From: JAGMES01 sp023128035
GTDB taxonomy: Bacteria; Bacillota; Halanaerobiia; DY22613
Length of the DNA stretch: 64,000 nucleotides
Assembly (NCBI GenBank): GCA_030627905.1
Contig: DAOVRZ010000006.1
Span: 26,945-90,944 of the forward strand
Direction: 5' to 3'
Below the pieces are notes generated by a model that was not told the origin of the DNA, made no database searches, and worked only from the letters and a program-made list of their open reading frames with translations. Shown here piece after piece: positions 45,076 through 57,400 of this stretch; within the stretch, counting starts at the first letter, position 1; the number at the start of each line of letters is the position of its first letter. The translations under genes were made by a program, and so were the position numbers.

Positions 45076-45806
45076 AAGATTTGTGGGAACGTTATCCTTT
45101 TTTAAAAATAAATTTGGAAGAATTTGAAAGTTATCTTAATAATTCATTAAAAGCTCGCCAACCATTGATTTCCAAAGCAGTTGTCGAATTGATCAAAGCA
45201 GGTGGGAAAAGACTTCGTCCTGCTCTGGTTTTTGCCTCAGCTTATTATGGAAAAACAACTGTAGATGTATTATCTGTTGCTGCATCTATTGAGATTATGC
45301 ATATGGCTACTTTGGTTCATGATGATATAATTGATGAAGCGAAATTGCATCGTGGAGTTCAAACCATTCAGCTTAAATATGGCAAAGATATTGCGGTTTT
45401 TACTGGAGATTATCTTTTTGCCCAGTCTTTTTTACTTTTATCAGGAGAAGCGAATACAGAAATGCTCCAGCGAGTTGCTAAGGGAGTCAAATTAATCTGT
45501 GAGGGTGAAGTTGATCAATATCAGAATCGATATAATTTAGATGTAAGTCTTTTAAAATATTTTAGACGTATTAGACGTAAAACTGCAATTTTATTTCAGG
45601 TGAGTTGTTTTTTTGGGGCATATCAGGGTAAATTAAAGAAAAAGCAACAATATATTTTATCAAAATATGGAAAATATCTAGGAATGGCATTTCAAATTAC
45701 TGATGATATTTTGGATGTATCTAGTAGTGAAGAGATTGCTGGAAAACCAGTAGGAAATGATTTTTTGGAAGAATTGCTAGACTATATAGTAAAACGAAAT
45801 TATTAA
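45072..45806 (+). CDS. Polyprenyl diphosphate synthase (heptaprenyl type) with internal C-terminal deletion
   Basis: A trans-isoprenyl diphosphate synthase-like protein that would make the side chain of a quinone. Only 244 residues against the usual 320. The first Asp-rich motif (LVHDDIIDEAKLHRG) and the second (ITDDILDVSS) are present, but the sequence jumps from GKPVGNDF directly to LEELLDYIVKRNY. That last stretch is what normally forms the extreme C-terminus, so about 70-75 residues of the last helices appear deleted in frame near 45766. Activity is doubtful although the metal-binding motifs survive. It overlaps the upstream gene by four bases. Confidence 0.85.
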   Translation: MKDLWERYPFLKINLEEFESYLNNSLKARQPLISKAVVELIKAGGKRLRPALVFASAYYGKTTVDVLSVAASIEIMHMATLVHDDIIDEAKLHRGVQTIQLKYGKDIAVFTGDYLFAQSFLLLSGEANTEMLQRVAKGVKLICEGEVDQYQNRYNLDVSLLKYFRRIRRKTAILFQVSCFFGAYQGKLKKKQQYILSKYGKYLGMAFQITDDILDVSSSEEIAGKPVGNDFLEELLDYIVKRNY

Positions 45807-45845
45807 TAATCTGCAATCGCGATAATCATGGAAGGAGTCTCAAAA

Positions 45846-47306
45846 ATGGCATATCGAGATCTACGGGAATTTATAAAAAAATTAGAAGCAGAAGGCGAAT
45901 TAGTGCGGATTCAAACCGAGGTAGATTCAGATTTGGAGATTACAGAGATTACAGATCGAGTTTCAAAAGATTATGGGCCAGCTCTTTTATTTGAAAATGT
46001 AAAAGGATCAAATTATCCAGTTTTGATCAATGCATTTGGGACATATAAAAGGATGGCCTGGGCATTAGGAGTTGAAAAGTTAGATGATGTTGCTCGAGAT
46101 ATGGAAAGATTTTTAGATGTTCCAGGTGGAGGATGGATAGAAAAATTTAAAAAACTACCTCTCCTTTTTGAAGCAACTCGTTTCTTCCCAAAAAAAGTGA
46201 GAAATGCACCATGTCAGGAAGTTGTTGAAAAAGATGTTGATTTAGGAAAAATTCCAATTTTAAAATGCTGGCCTGAAGATGGCGGCAAATATGTAACCCT
46301 TCCTCTTGTTTTTTCTAAGGATCCTGAGACTAATATTCAGAATCTGGGGATGTATCGGTTACAGGTATTTGATAAGAAAACTACTGGTATGCACTGGCAT
46401 ATTCATAAAGATGGTGCTCGTATTTTTCATAAACATAAAAAATTGGGTAAAAAGATGGAGATGGCAGTCGCTATAGGTGCTGATCCAGCAACTATTTATG
46501 CTTCTACTGCTCCTTTACCACCAGGAATTGATGAGATACTCTTTGCTGGTTTTTTGCGTAAGTCCCCAGTGGAGATGGTTATGTGTAAGACAGTGGATCT
46601 TATGGTTCCTGCCCATGCTGAATTTGTTTTGGAAGGCTATGTGGATCCAGAAGAGGACTTCCATATTGAAGGACCTTTTGGAGATCATACAGGTTATTAT
46701 TCATTGGCAGATTACTATCCAGTATTTCATATTACATGTATAACCCGAAAGACTAATCCAGTTTATAATGCTACAGTTGTAGGCCAGCCACCTCAGGAAG
46801 ATTGTTATCTTGCTAAGGCGACTGAACGAATCTTTTTACCACTGATGAAGATGATAATTCCAGAAATTATAGATATGAACTTACCGTTAGAGGGAGTTTT
46901 TCATAATTGTGTAATCGTTTCAATCAAAAAAGAGTACCCAGGAGCTGCTAGAAAAGTAATGCATTCTCTCTGGGGTTTAGGCCAAATGTCCAATGCTAAA
47001 ATGATTATTGTAGTTGATCAGGATGTAGATGTGCAAAACCTTTCAGAAGTTACCTGGAGAGTGACCAACAATATTGATGCAAAACGGGATTTGATAGTCA
47101 CAGAAGGGCCTTTAGATGTCTTAGATCATTCTTCACCTTTGCCCAACTACGGCGCAAAACTGGGTATTGATGCAACAAAAAAATGGCCATCTGAAGGGCA
47201 TAGCCGGGAATGGCCTGAAGATGTTGTGATGAAAGAAGAGATAAAAGAACGTGTTACCCGGAGGTGGGAAGAGTATGGTCTTGCATATCTTCAAAAGAAG
47301 GATTAA
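45846..47306 (+). CDS. ubiD: UbiD-family prenylated-FMN-dependent decarboxylase
   Basis: A cytoplasmic decarboxylase of 486 residues, full length for UbiD. Family blocks: DLREFIKKLEAEGELVRI, GMYRLQVFDKKTTGMHWHIHKDGARIF, PEEDFHIEGPFGDHTGYYS, TRKTNPVYNATVVGQPPQED and NYGAKLGIDATKKWP. It needs prenyl-FMN made by UbiX, which is not in the window. The usual role with these neighbours is the menaquinone/demethylmenaquinone decarboxylation step; other aryl acids are possible. ATG 45846 follows GGAAGGAG; an ATG 18 bases earlier overlaps that site. It appears intact, unlike the prenyl synthase and ubiA genes beside it. Confidence 0.9.
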   Translation: MAYRDLREFIKKLEAEGELVRIQTEVDSDLEITEITDRVSKDYGPALLFENVKGSNYPVLINAFGTYKRMAWALGVEKLDDVARDMERFLDVPGGGWIEKFKKLPLLFEATRFFPKKVRNAPCQEVVEKDVDLGKIPILKCWPEDGGKYVTLPLVFSKDPETNIQNLGMYRLQVFDKKTTGMHWHIHKDGARIFHKHKKLGKKMEMAVAIGADPATIYASTAPLPPGIDEILFAGFLRKSPVEMVMCKTVDLMVPAHAEFVLEGYVDPEEDFHIEGPFGDHTGYYSLADYYPVFHITCITRKTNPVYNATVVGQPPQEDCYLAKATERIFLPLMKMIIPEIIDMNLPLEGVFHNCVIVSIKKEYPGAARKVMHSLWGLGQMSNAKMIIVVDQDVDVQNLSEVTWRVTNNIDAKRDLIVTEGPLDVLDHSSPLPNYGAKLGIDATKKWPSEGHSREWPEDVVMKEEIKERVTRRWEEYGLAYLQKKD

Positions 47307-47322
47307 GGACTATGTTGATCTT

Positions 47323-47472
47323 GTGATTTTTAGCCATATTCTTTTTGCGTTAAACCGTTTGATTGATGCTAGGATTGATTATGAAAATCCTCGAACTCGA
47401 GGAAGACATATTCCAAGTAAAATAGTGAGTAAATTGGAGGCTTTTTTTGATTTTGATTTATTCATTTACTAA
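47323..47472 (+). pseudogene. UbiA prenyltransferase fragment
   Basis: About 50 codons directly after ubiD encode HILFALNRLIDARIDYENPRTRGR, which contains the first Asp-rich NRxxDxxxD motif and the PRT-R continuation of UbiA membrane prenyltransferases. Everything before it (about 45 residues) and after it (more than 200 residues) is missing. There is no plausible ribosome site or complete gene, so this is a relic. It supports loss of quinone synthesis together with the deleted polyprenyl synthase. Confidence 0.75.
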
Positions 47473-47548
47473 ACGATATACCTGACTTTGTCATTTTTAT
47501 CTTGGATTGGCGTTAGCTGGACGAGTTCACTTGAAATGAGGGAAAAGA

Positions 47549-48286
47549 ATGATTTCTATTGAAAATCTTACCCTATATTATCCGAAAACTCAGATTACAG
47601 CTTTTACTGATATTAATTTAGAGATTAAAAAAGGTAGTACTACAGTTTTGATAGGCCCTTCTGGCTGTGGTAAGACGAGTCTTTTGTATGTTCTTGCTGG
47701 ATTAAAAAGGGCGAGTCATGGGAGGGTTAAATATGAGCTTGATAAACCCAGGGATAATTTAGCAATAATCTTGCAAGAATATGGCTTATTTCCTTGGAAA
47801 ACTGTGGAGGAGAATATTTCTTTAGGGATGCATTTACGGCGGTTAAGATCTTCAGTTATTTCTAAAAGATTAGAAAACATATTGGAGAGATTAAGTTTAA
47901 ATCCTTATCGTCATCATTATCCTGCACAGCTTAGTGGTGGCCAGAAGCAACGGGTGGCTTTAGCTCGTTCTCTGGTATTGAAGCCAGAAATTCTTTTAAT
48001 GGATGAACCTTTTTCTTCTCTAGATGCTCTTACAAGAGAAAATGCTCAGGAGCTTTTTCTTGAATTAAAGAATTCTCATGATGATATGACCGTGGTATTG
48101 ATTACTCATAGTATTGAAGAAGCAGTCTACTTAGGAGATCGGTTATTAGTTATGTCTCCATGCCCAGGTCAGATTATTGCTGATGTTTCAAATCCTGGTT
48201 GGGGTTCTAGTGATTTTCGGAAAAATGAAAGTTTTCTACAATTATCGAACCATTTACGGGGGCTTTTGAAGAAAGGTAATCTTTAA
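47549..48286 (+). CDS. ABC transporter ATP-binding protein, SsuB/TauB/NrtD type
   Basis: A cytoplasmic ATPase of 245 residues. Walker A GPSGCGKTS, Q-loop LQEYGLFPWKT, signature LSGGQKQRVALARSL, Walker B ILLMDEPFSSLDALT and the H-loop VVLITHSIEEA are all intact. The W-K-T after the Q-loop and the short C-terminus are typical of the sulfonate/nitrate/taurine/HMP-precursor group. Its natural partner permease lies at 58664, beyond the 10-kb PKS-NRPS gene, and no substrate-binding protein gene is in the window. Substrate is therefore unknown. Confidence 0.88.
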   Translation: MISIENLTLYYPKTQITAFTDINLEIKKGSTTVLIGPSGCGKTSLLYVLAGLKRASHGRVKYELDKPRDNLAIILQEYGLFPWKTVEENISLGMHLRRLRSSVISKRLENILERLSLNPYRHHYPAQLSGGQKQRVALARSLVLKPEILLMDEPFSSLDALTRENAQELFLELKNSHDDMTVVLITHSIEEAVYLGDRLLVMSPCPGQIIADVSNPGWGSSDFRKNESFLQLSNHLRGLLKKGNL

Positions 48287-48369
48287 GGATAAATTATTCT
48301 ACATGTAAGAATTATCTGCTGTGAATCCTTTTATTTCTATTATAGAGGAGGAAACGGCTTTTTTTTTGC

Positions 48370-48398
48370 TTGACTATGAATAACATTTTCTATATAAT
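48370..48398 (+). promoter_or_regulatory. Sigma-A promoter of the PKS-NRPS gene
   Basis: TTGACT (48370-48375), a 17-bp spacer and TATAAT (48393-48398), leaving a leader of about 80 nt before the start. Confidence 0.8.
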
Positions 48399-48483
48399 CA
48401 AAATATGACAAATAAAGGGGAAGGTGAGTGGGAAAATTTAAAATACTAAAATAATTCAAATAGAAGGGGGATTGAAGCAATTA

Positions 48484-51400
48484 ATGTCAAAAAGTATAAA
48501 GGAATATAAAAATAAATTTTCCATAATTTCAGGTGCCCCACTATCTAAAAAATCAGAAATATTAACACTTACAGAAGCATTGATCCATAGTGTAAAAAAG
48601 GGCGATACTAAAGGTATGTATCTTATCTCTTCTGATGGTTCTGAAATTTTTTTTTCATATAGTAGTTTGTTGGAGAATGCCAAAAGGATTTTAAAGGGTT
48701 TAAAAGCTCAGGGAGTGAAAAAAGGGGATAAAGTAATCATAGAGATTGAAAATGATCAAAAATTTTTCTGTGTATTTTGGGCCAGTATTTTGGGAGGAAT
48801 AATTCCTGCACCGATCTCTACTCCTATTCCTTTTAGTTTAGATTCCCAAGAATTACAAAAACTATTAAAAATTTGGAGTGTTTTAGAAAAACCGATTATT
48901 GTGACTGATGTTAAAAATATACCTAAATATAAAACAATTCAAGAAACGAATCTATATAATGATCTAAAATTCCATTCATTTCAGGAATTATTAATGGATG
49001 ACGAAGAAGAAAGGATATATTATCCTTCTCCTGACGAGATAGCTTTTCTTCAATTTTCTTCGGGTAGTACTGGTGATCCTAAAGGGGTTATCCTAACACA
49101 TCAGAACCTAATTGCGAACATTAGAAGTATCTGTGAAAGTAATAAATTGGAATCTAATGATATCAGTGTTAGTTGGCTTCCTCATACACACGATATGGGT
49201 TTAATAGGATTACATTTACTTGGAGTTTATTCACAGATGAATCAAGTAAAGATGCTTCCTCAATTTTTTTTAAAACGGCCTTTGACTTTTTTGAAGAAGA
49301 TTACGGAACACAAAGGGACATTATGTTCGATGCCCAATTTTGGATTTAGCTGGATTTTAGAAAAAGTAAAAGAGGAATCATTAAAAGATATTGATCTTTC
49401 CAGTCTAAGAGTTCTTTCAAATGGTGCTGAACCTATATCTTCTCAAATCATGAGTACTTTTGTTGAAACATTTAAGAAATGTGGATTAAGACCTGAAACA
49501 ATGTCTCCTGTTTATGGGATGGCAGAAGCGTCGCTTGCTCTTTGTTTTACTCCACTTAAAGAACAACCTTTAGTTAGAAAGATAAGGAAGAATGATTTCT
49601 ATAAGAATGGAATCATAAAAGAGCAAAATATTAATACCGATGAAACTATTTTCATTGTAGATGAGGGGTTTCCAATTCCTGGGGTTAGTATACGTGTAGT
49701 TGATGAAAATGATAAATTTGTTGAAGAAAAAATTGTCGGAAATATTCAGGTGAAAGGTCCAAATGTTACTAGAGGATATATTAACAACAAAAATGCAAAT
49801 CAAAATCTTTTCTGTGATGGATGGCTTCGAACAGGTGATATGGGTTTTATTATAGATGGCAGATTAACTGTTTCTGGTAGGCGAAAAGATATAATTTTTG
49901 TCAACGGGAAGAATTTTTATTCTTATGATATTGAAGAAGCAGTATATGAGATAAAGAAGATTAGAAGAGGCGATGTAGCAGCTATCGGAGTACACAATTT
50001 TGAAACTGATACAGAGAATATAATTATTTTTATAAAGTATAAGGGTTCTATTAAAAAATTCCTTGGTTTTCATGACAAAATCACAAAAATAGTTAATAAA
50101 AATCTAGGAATTATTTTAAAACACGTAATTCCCGTTAATAAAATCTCAAAAACTACAAGCGGTAAACTTCAAAGATATATACTTAAAGAAAATTATCTGA
50201 ATTCAAAATATGCCCAGATAATTCAAGAAATCGATAGGGAATTGAAAAATTTTCTTCTAACTAGGAAAGATATTGTGGAACCAGAAAATGAGCTTGAAGA
50301 GAAGGTTCGCAAAATTTGGGCTGAAGTTTTGAATTTAGAAGAGAATTGTATTAGTGTATTGGATAAATTTGCTGAGATTGGTGGTAATTCTGTAAAAGCT
50401 GTTCAGATTATTACTGAACTTGAGAAGTTATTTAATAGAGAGTTGAGCCATGAGATATTAATTCAAAATGATACAATTCATGAGATTGCAGTATCTTTGG
50501 AAGAGATGAATGTAAAAGAATTTAATATTGTAAGTCATATTATGAATACTGAAAAAGATCAGGTTCAAAATAGATGTAATGAACCCTTCAAAGATATTGC
50601 TGTTGTGGGGATTTCACTACGTTTGCCAGATTCGAATAATGTTGAAGAATTTTGGGAGCATTTATTGAATGGGAAAAATTTGATTAGAAAAATTCCTTCT
50701 GAACGAAAGACATTGGCTAATGTAAGAGAATGGGAAGATTGGTTGGGTTACATAAATGATGTGGATAAATTTGATGCTGAGTTTTTTAATATTTCTGAAG
50801 AAGAAGCACGATTTATGGATCCACAACAAAGATTAATGCTTGAAGTGGTTTATGAGGCCCTTGAAGATTGGGGAACCCATGAAATTGGTAGAAAAAAGAA
50901 GATGGGTGTTTTTATAGGAGCCACTCAAAATAATTATAATGAAATCATTTATGATTATTTACGTCAAAAGAATAATTTGGATAATCTTTCTCCATCTACG
51001 ATGATAGGCAATATTTTAAATATGATCTCTGCAAGAATTTCTCATACCTTTGATTTTACTGGGCCAGCATTGACTATTGACACAGCCTGTTCTTCCTCAC
51101 TAACTGCATTATATTATGCAATCAAGAGTTTACGAGCAGGGGAAATCGAAACTGCTCTTGTTGGTGGAGCAAGCCTAATTTTAACACCAACCACTCATTT
51201 TCTTTCTAAAAACTCAGGTATTCTTTCTAATGGAGGCGAGTGTAAGGCTTTTGGTGCTGATTCAGATGGTACAGTTTTAGGCGAAGGAATAGGAGTGATA
51301 CTTCTTCAGCCGTTAGAGAAGGCTATACAAGAAAAACGACAAATTTACGGTGTGATTAAAGGTATAGGGATCAATAATGATGGATCTTCTTTAGGAATTA

Positions 51401-54400
51401 TGGCACCAAACCCAGATGGACAACTTCGAGTATTGATACAGGCATATTATGATGCAGGAATTGATCCTCGTCAGCTTACATATATTGAGACTCATGGTGC
51501 TGGAACTAAATTAGGTGATCCTGTAGAGGTTAAGGCATTGAGTAGGCTCTTTAAAGATCTATTAAAAAATTCTGCTCTAGAAAAGAAATTCTGTGGTATC
51601 GGTTCTGTTAAAAGTAATATTGGTCACTTACTTCCTGCTGCAGGTATTGCAGGATTAATAAAGACCCTTCTTTCTTTAAAGTATAAAAAAATAGTGCCAT
51701 CTATTCATGCTGAAATAGAAAATCCATTATTAAATCTAGATGAAACGCCTTTTTATGTACCAAAAAAGGCTAAAGACTGGAAGGTTTTTGCGATGCAAAG
51801 ACGAGTAGCAGGTATTAGCTCATTTGGTTTTGGAGGTACTAATGTTCATGTAGTTGTAGAAGAACCACCATACCGTATTCCAGAACCATCAAGGTTTAAT
51901 TTAGAAGAAGAACAACTGGTACTGCTTAAAGATAACTATAAAGTTTTGCCTATCTCTGCAAAAAGTCAAGGTGCACTTTATGATCTCATTCAAAAATATA
52001 AAGAGTTTCTTTTAAGTGATAAGAATTTTGGAAATCGATTTTTGTATGATATCTGCTATAATTCTGCGTTTAGACGTTATCATTATGATAAAAGAATTGC
52101 TTTCGTGGGAAAAACAGTAGATGATTTTATACATGAATTTGATAGTATTTTATCCCGGGGGAAAGATAAATGTTCTTCAGTTCTTCAAGAATCAATTTCA
52201 TTTAAAAGAAAAGTCGCCTTTGTGTTTACAGGGCAGGGGAACCAGTGGTTTGGAATGGGTAAAAAACTTTTCGCATCTAATTCTGTATTTAGAAAGACAA
52301 TTGAGAAATGTGATCAATATTTAAAAAAATATCTAGATTGGTCACTTGTTGAAGATTTCTTTGAGGCAGATAATCAATTTTTAAGAGAAACTCTCTTTAA
52401 TGATCCTAATTTTATCCAGCCTTTAATATTTGCAATTCAAATAGCTATAACACAAGTCTGGGAATCATGGGGGATTGTTCCAAATGGAATGATAGGCCAT
52501 AGCTTCGGAGAAATTGCCGCTACATATGTTGCTGGAGTATTGAGTTTGGAAGATGCAATTAAAGTTATCATTAATCGTAGTAGATTGATGCAACAGAGTG
52601 AAGGTTTAGGCAAAATGGTTGCTGTGGAGTTATCCCTTAATGAAGTTAAGAAGATTGTAAGTCAATATAAAGATAGTCTATCAATTGCTGTTATCAATAG
52701 TGATACTTCGGTCGTCCTTTCAGGTCAATCAAATGTTATGGCAGAGGTAATTGAAGGCTTAAAAGCTAGAGGAGTGTATTGTCGATATCTTAAAGGGGAG
52801 TTTGCTGTTCATAATCCACTTATGGAACTTTACAAAGATAAACTTATTGAAAAAATAAAGAATATAGCTCCTCAATCTACAACAGTTCCACTTTATTCAA
52901 CTGTAACTGGTAAAGAAACTAGTGGAATTGAGTTTAGTGCTAACTACTGGGGAAGAGCATTTGTTGACACAGTACAATTTAAAAAAGGAATAGACTCAAT
53001 GGTGGATGATGGTTTTAATATTTTTATAGAGATAGGGCCTAGTCCTGATCTGTTTTTTTCAATTTATAAGTGTCTTAATGGTAAAAATAAATCTGGGATT
53101 ATTGTTCCTTCATTAAGAAAAAATAGAGATGGTAATCATGTTATGTATGAATCACTAGGTAAAGTGTATTCTGCTGGAGTAAAGATTGAGTGGCAGAAGA
53201 TATTTCTCTTTGACGGAATTTATGTTAAACTTCCAACATATCCATGGCAACGAAATAGTTATTGGTTGGATGTAAAAGGGAATAAACCAGAAAATATTTT
53301 AGAAAGAAACGTAGATAATTCTTACGTAAATAAAAAGGAAAAAGTTAAGTTTGAGCAGAGTGATGGTAGATCTGGAGAAACTTTTGAAAAAATAGTTATT
53401 CCTAAATCAGAAGATCAGTATATGTTCTTTGAAAACTATATTAGTGAACAGATCTCGCAAAAACTTAAAATATATAAAGATAAATTAAATTTAAATGAAT
53501 CACTAATCTCCTTTGGGTTAGATTCAATGGCAGCAGTTCAACTAAAGAATAGGATTTATAGAGATTTTGGGATAAGTATTTCGATGGTTAGATTTTTAGA
53601 AGGACCTACGATTTCTGAACTTGCAACTACACTTTTCGAAAAATTCAGAGAAGTAAATCCAGTCGAATCTCAGATAAGTAGGGTAGAAGATAAGATTGTT
53701 GAATATAACCTATCTCATGGTCAACAAGCTTTATGGTTTTTATATAAACTTGCTCCTGAAACTACAGCGTATAATTTGAATTATGCTATAAAGTTTTTAT
53801 CTGAGTTGGATTTTGAGCGATTAAAGAAAACTTTGGAGATCATCGCTTGGCGTCACCCTATTTTGAGAACTGTTTATTTGGAAAGAGATGGTAAACCGGT
53901 ACAGAAGGTAAAAGAGGATATTAATATTGATTTTAAAGAGATTGATGCTTCAAACTGGGATAAAGAATTTTTGGATGAAGAGTTGAGTAGAATTGCTCAG
54001 CAGGTGTTTGATTTGGAGGCTGGCCCAGTTTGGAGAGTTGTGTTGTTTACTATGTTCAAAAACCATCACATCCTTCTCTTTTCATTCCATCATATCGCTG
54101 TTGATTTATGGTCATTAGAAATTATTATGAAAGAACTCTTACAATTATATAATGCAGAAGACTTAAAAAATCTTTTACCATCTCAAAAGAGCTCTTATTT
54201 TGACTTTGTACTTTATCAAAGTAACATGTTAACTAGTGAAAAGTGGAAACAAAGCTTGGATTACTGGAAAGATCAATTAAAAGGTGAATTATTGAAACTA
54301 AATTTACCAATTGACTATCAAAGACCAGATACCCAAACCTGTAATGGTTCTACATTTACATTTGAATTGGGTCGAGAAGCTAGTAAAAAGCTAAAAGATT

Positions 54401-57400
54401 TAGCCAATTCAAAGGGAGTTACAGTATTTACATTATTACTTGCAATTTATAAAGTTCTTCTATATCGCCATACTAATCAGAATGATATTATAGTTGGTTC
54501 TCCAACTGTTGGTAGGAGTAGAGAAGATTTTGAGAATGTTGTTGGATATTTTGTCAATCCAGTGCCAATCCGTTCTAAAATCGTTGATGATCTTGTTTTC
54601 GAAGATTTTTTAAAGAATTTGTATCAAAAAGTAATCGGAGCTTTAGAGAATCAGGATTATCCATTTAATCTGCTTGTAGATAAACTACAGTTAGATAGAG
54701 ATTTGAATAGATCACCAATATTCCAAACGATGCTGGTAATGGAGAAACCAACTTACCTTGATGAATTATTCGAATTTATTCTGTCAGAAAACTTAAATAA
54801 GGTCAATTGGGGTAAGTTGACTCTAGAGCCTTATAAAGTTCAAAACCGTTCATCTCGGTTTGATTTGACATTGTTGGTGGCAGAGGGTTCTGAATCAGAA
54901 TCTTTTATAGCATCTTTTGAGTATAATACTGATTTATTTAATCTGTCTACTATAGAACGCTTTGCTGATCATTTTAAAGTTCTCGCAGAAAGTATTATTC
55001 AGAATCCAGAGTTGGAGATATTAAAACTTCCAATATTAACAGAAAAAGAATATATGGAGCTAGTCTATGACTGGAATGATACTGACAGATCATATCGTAA
55101 GAATATTTGCGTTCATCAGCTTTTTGAAGAGCAAGTAGAAAAGAATCCAGAATTGTATGCAGTTTGTGATGGTGCTATAAAGATAACTTATGCAGAACTT
55201 AATCGTAGGGCAAATCAGTTGGCTTGCTATTTGAAAAAAAATGGGGTTGGCTCAGAGATTATAGTTGGAATCTGTCTTGAAAGATCTATTGAAATGATCA
55301 TTGGGATGCTGGCTATACTTAAAGCGGGTGGGGTTTATCTACCAATTGATGCAACATGCCCTGAGGAAAGGATTTTATTTATCCTTGAAGATGCAAAAGT
55401 TCCTATTATATTGAGTGAAAATAGATTGGAAGATAAGTTGGGATCACTTAATTCACTCACTAATATTAAGGTAATCGAAAAGGGCTGTGTTGATGAGTTG
55501 ACTGCCAAAGAAGGTAGAGAAAATCTTTTGATAGAAGATTCAAAAGATTTTTCAAAGAATCCAGTTTATGTAATCTATACTTCTGGTTCAACTGGAACTC
55601 CTAAAGGTGTTGTAATTGAGCACAAAAGTTTAGTAAATATGATCTTTGCTCATCAAAATATCTTTAAGGAAACGAATCAGGATAGAATGTCCCAGATTGC
55701 CAGTAGCGGTTTTGATGCTTGTTCATTTGAAATTTGGTCAACTTTATCTGTTGGAGCTGAATTATATATTGTAGATGATGAAACAAGAAAAGATCCCTTT
55801 AAGCTTATGAATTGGTTAGCAGCCAAAGAGATAACCAAAACTTTTTTACCTACTCCACTGGCTGAAACACTATTATCACAAGATTGGTCAAGAAATATAA
55901 GTTTAAAGAGTATGAGAATTGCAGGAGATAAATTACATTTTTCTCCAAAGGAAGAGTTACCCTTTATTATTTATAATCTATATGGACCAACGGAAGCCAC
56001 TATTTGGAGTACGTATTTTGAACTTTCTTCAAAGGATATAGATGAAGCACCTCCAATCGGAAGACCGATAGAAAATGTTCAAATATATATTCTTGATGAG
56101 GATATGAAACCATGCTCTATTGGAGTGAAGGGTGAAATTTACATTGGTGGAAAAGGAGTTGCTAGAGGATATCTAAACAAGCCGGATTTAACTAATGATA
56201 AGTTTGTAGAAAATTTATTTGTAGAAGATAAAGGAGCACGCCTTTATAAGACAGGAGATTTAGGATATTATTTACCTGATCAAAATATCGTTTTTGTAGG
56301 TCGAAAAGATTATCAGGTAAAAATAAGGGGATATAGAATTGAATTAGAAGAGATTGAGACTGTTTTAAATCAGCATCCTGTGATAAAGAATAGTGTGGTT
56401 TTAGCAAAAGAAAAAAATACAGGTGAGAAATTTTTAATTGGATATATAGTTTTAATAGATGATAAGAGTTTAGAAAAAGAAGAAATTATAAATTGGTTGA
56501 AAAATAAGTTACCAGATTATATGATTCCTGCTCACTTCATGATAATTGACCATCTACTCCTTACTTCAAATGGTAAGATAGATAGGAAAGCTTTACCTAA
56601 TCTAGATGAGGAAGTTATCGGAAATGAAAGAAAATTTACATTGCCTCGAAATAAAATCGAAGAAAAACTTGCTAGTATTTGGAGTAATGTATTAGGTATA
56701 AATCAGGTTGGAATTTTTGATACCTTTTTTGAATTAGGTGGAAATTCGATTACGGCTATTCAGCTTATATCGCGTATACGTAAAAACTTTACTATTGAAC
56801 TACCTGTTAAATTACTTTTTAAGTTATCGACTATTGCTAAACTTGCTGAATATATAGATAACAACAATGATTTAGCTGAAATTAAAATAATTTCTCATCA
56901 TATCAAAAATAATGATGGCTTTCCGCTATCCTCTAGACAAAAAGAGATCTATTTTAGTTGTTTAATGAATCCTGAGAGTCCTATTTATATTGTACCTCTT
57001 GCATTACATTTGAGAGGGGCTTTAAATATTGAGGCTTTAAAGGGAAGTATTAAAGAGATTATCAGACGGCATGATGTTTTGCGGTCATCAATTAAAACTA
57101 TTGATGGAATACCGAAGATATTTATTAATTCATTAGAAAACTATAATCTGCCTTTGATTGATTTTAGTGATATGCCAAAAGAAAATCAGGATAAAGAAGT
57201 TTTTCGACTTAGAAATGAATATGCTTATAAACCATTTGAGCTAGCAGAAGAGCGTTTAGTACGGAGTGGACTATTAAAACTTAACGATGAGGAATATATA
57301 CTCTTATTAACGATTCATCATTTCGTTTTTGATGGTTGGTCAATACGGATATTGATTAAAGAATTGTCTTATTTATATCAAACATTTTTGAGTGGAAAAA

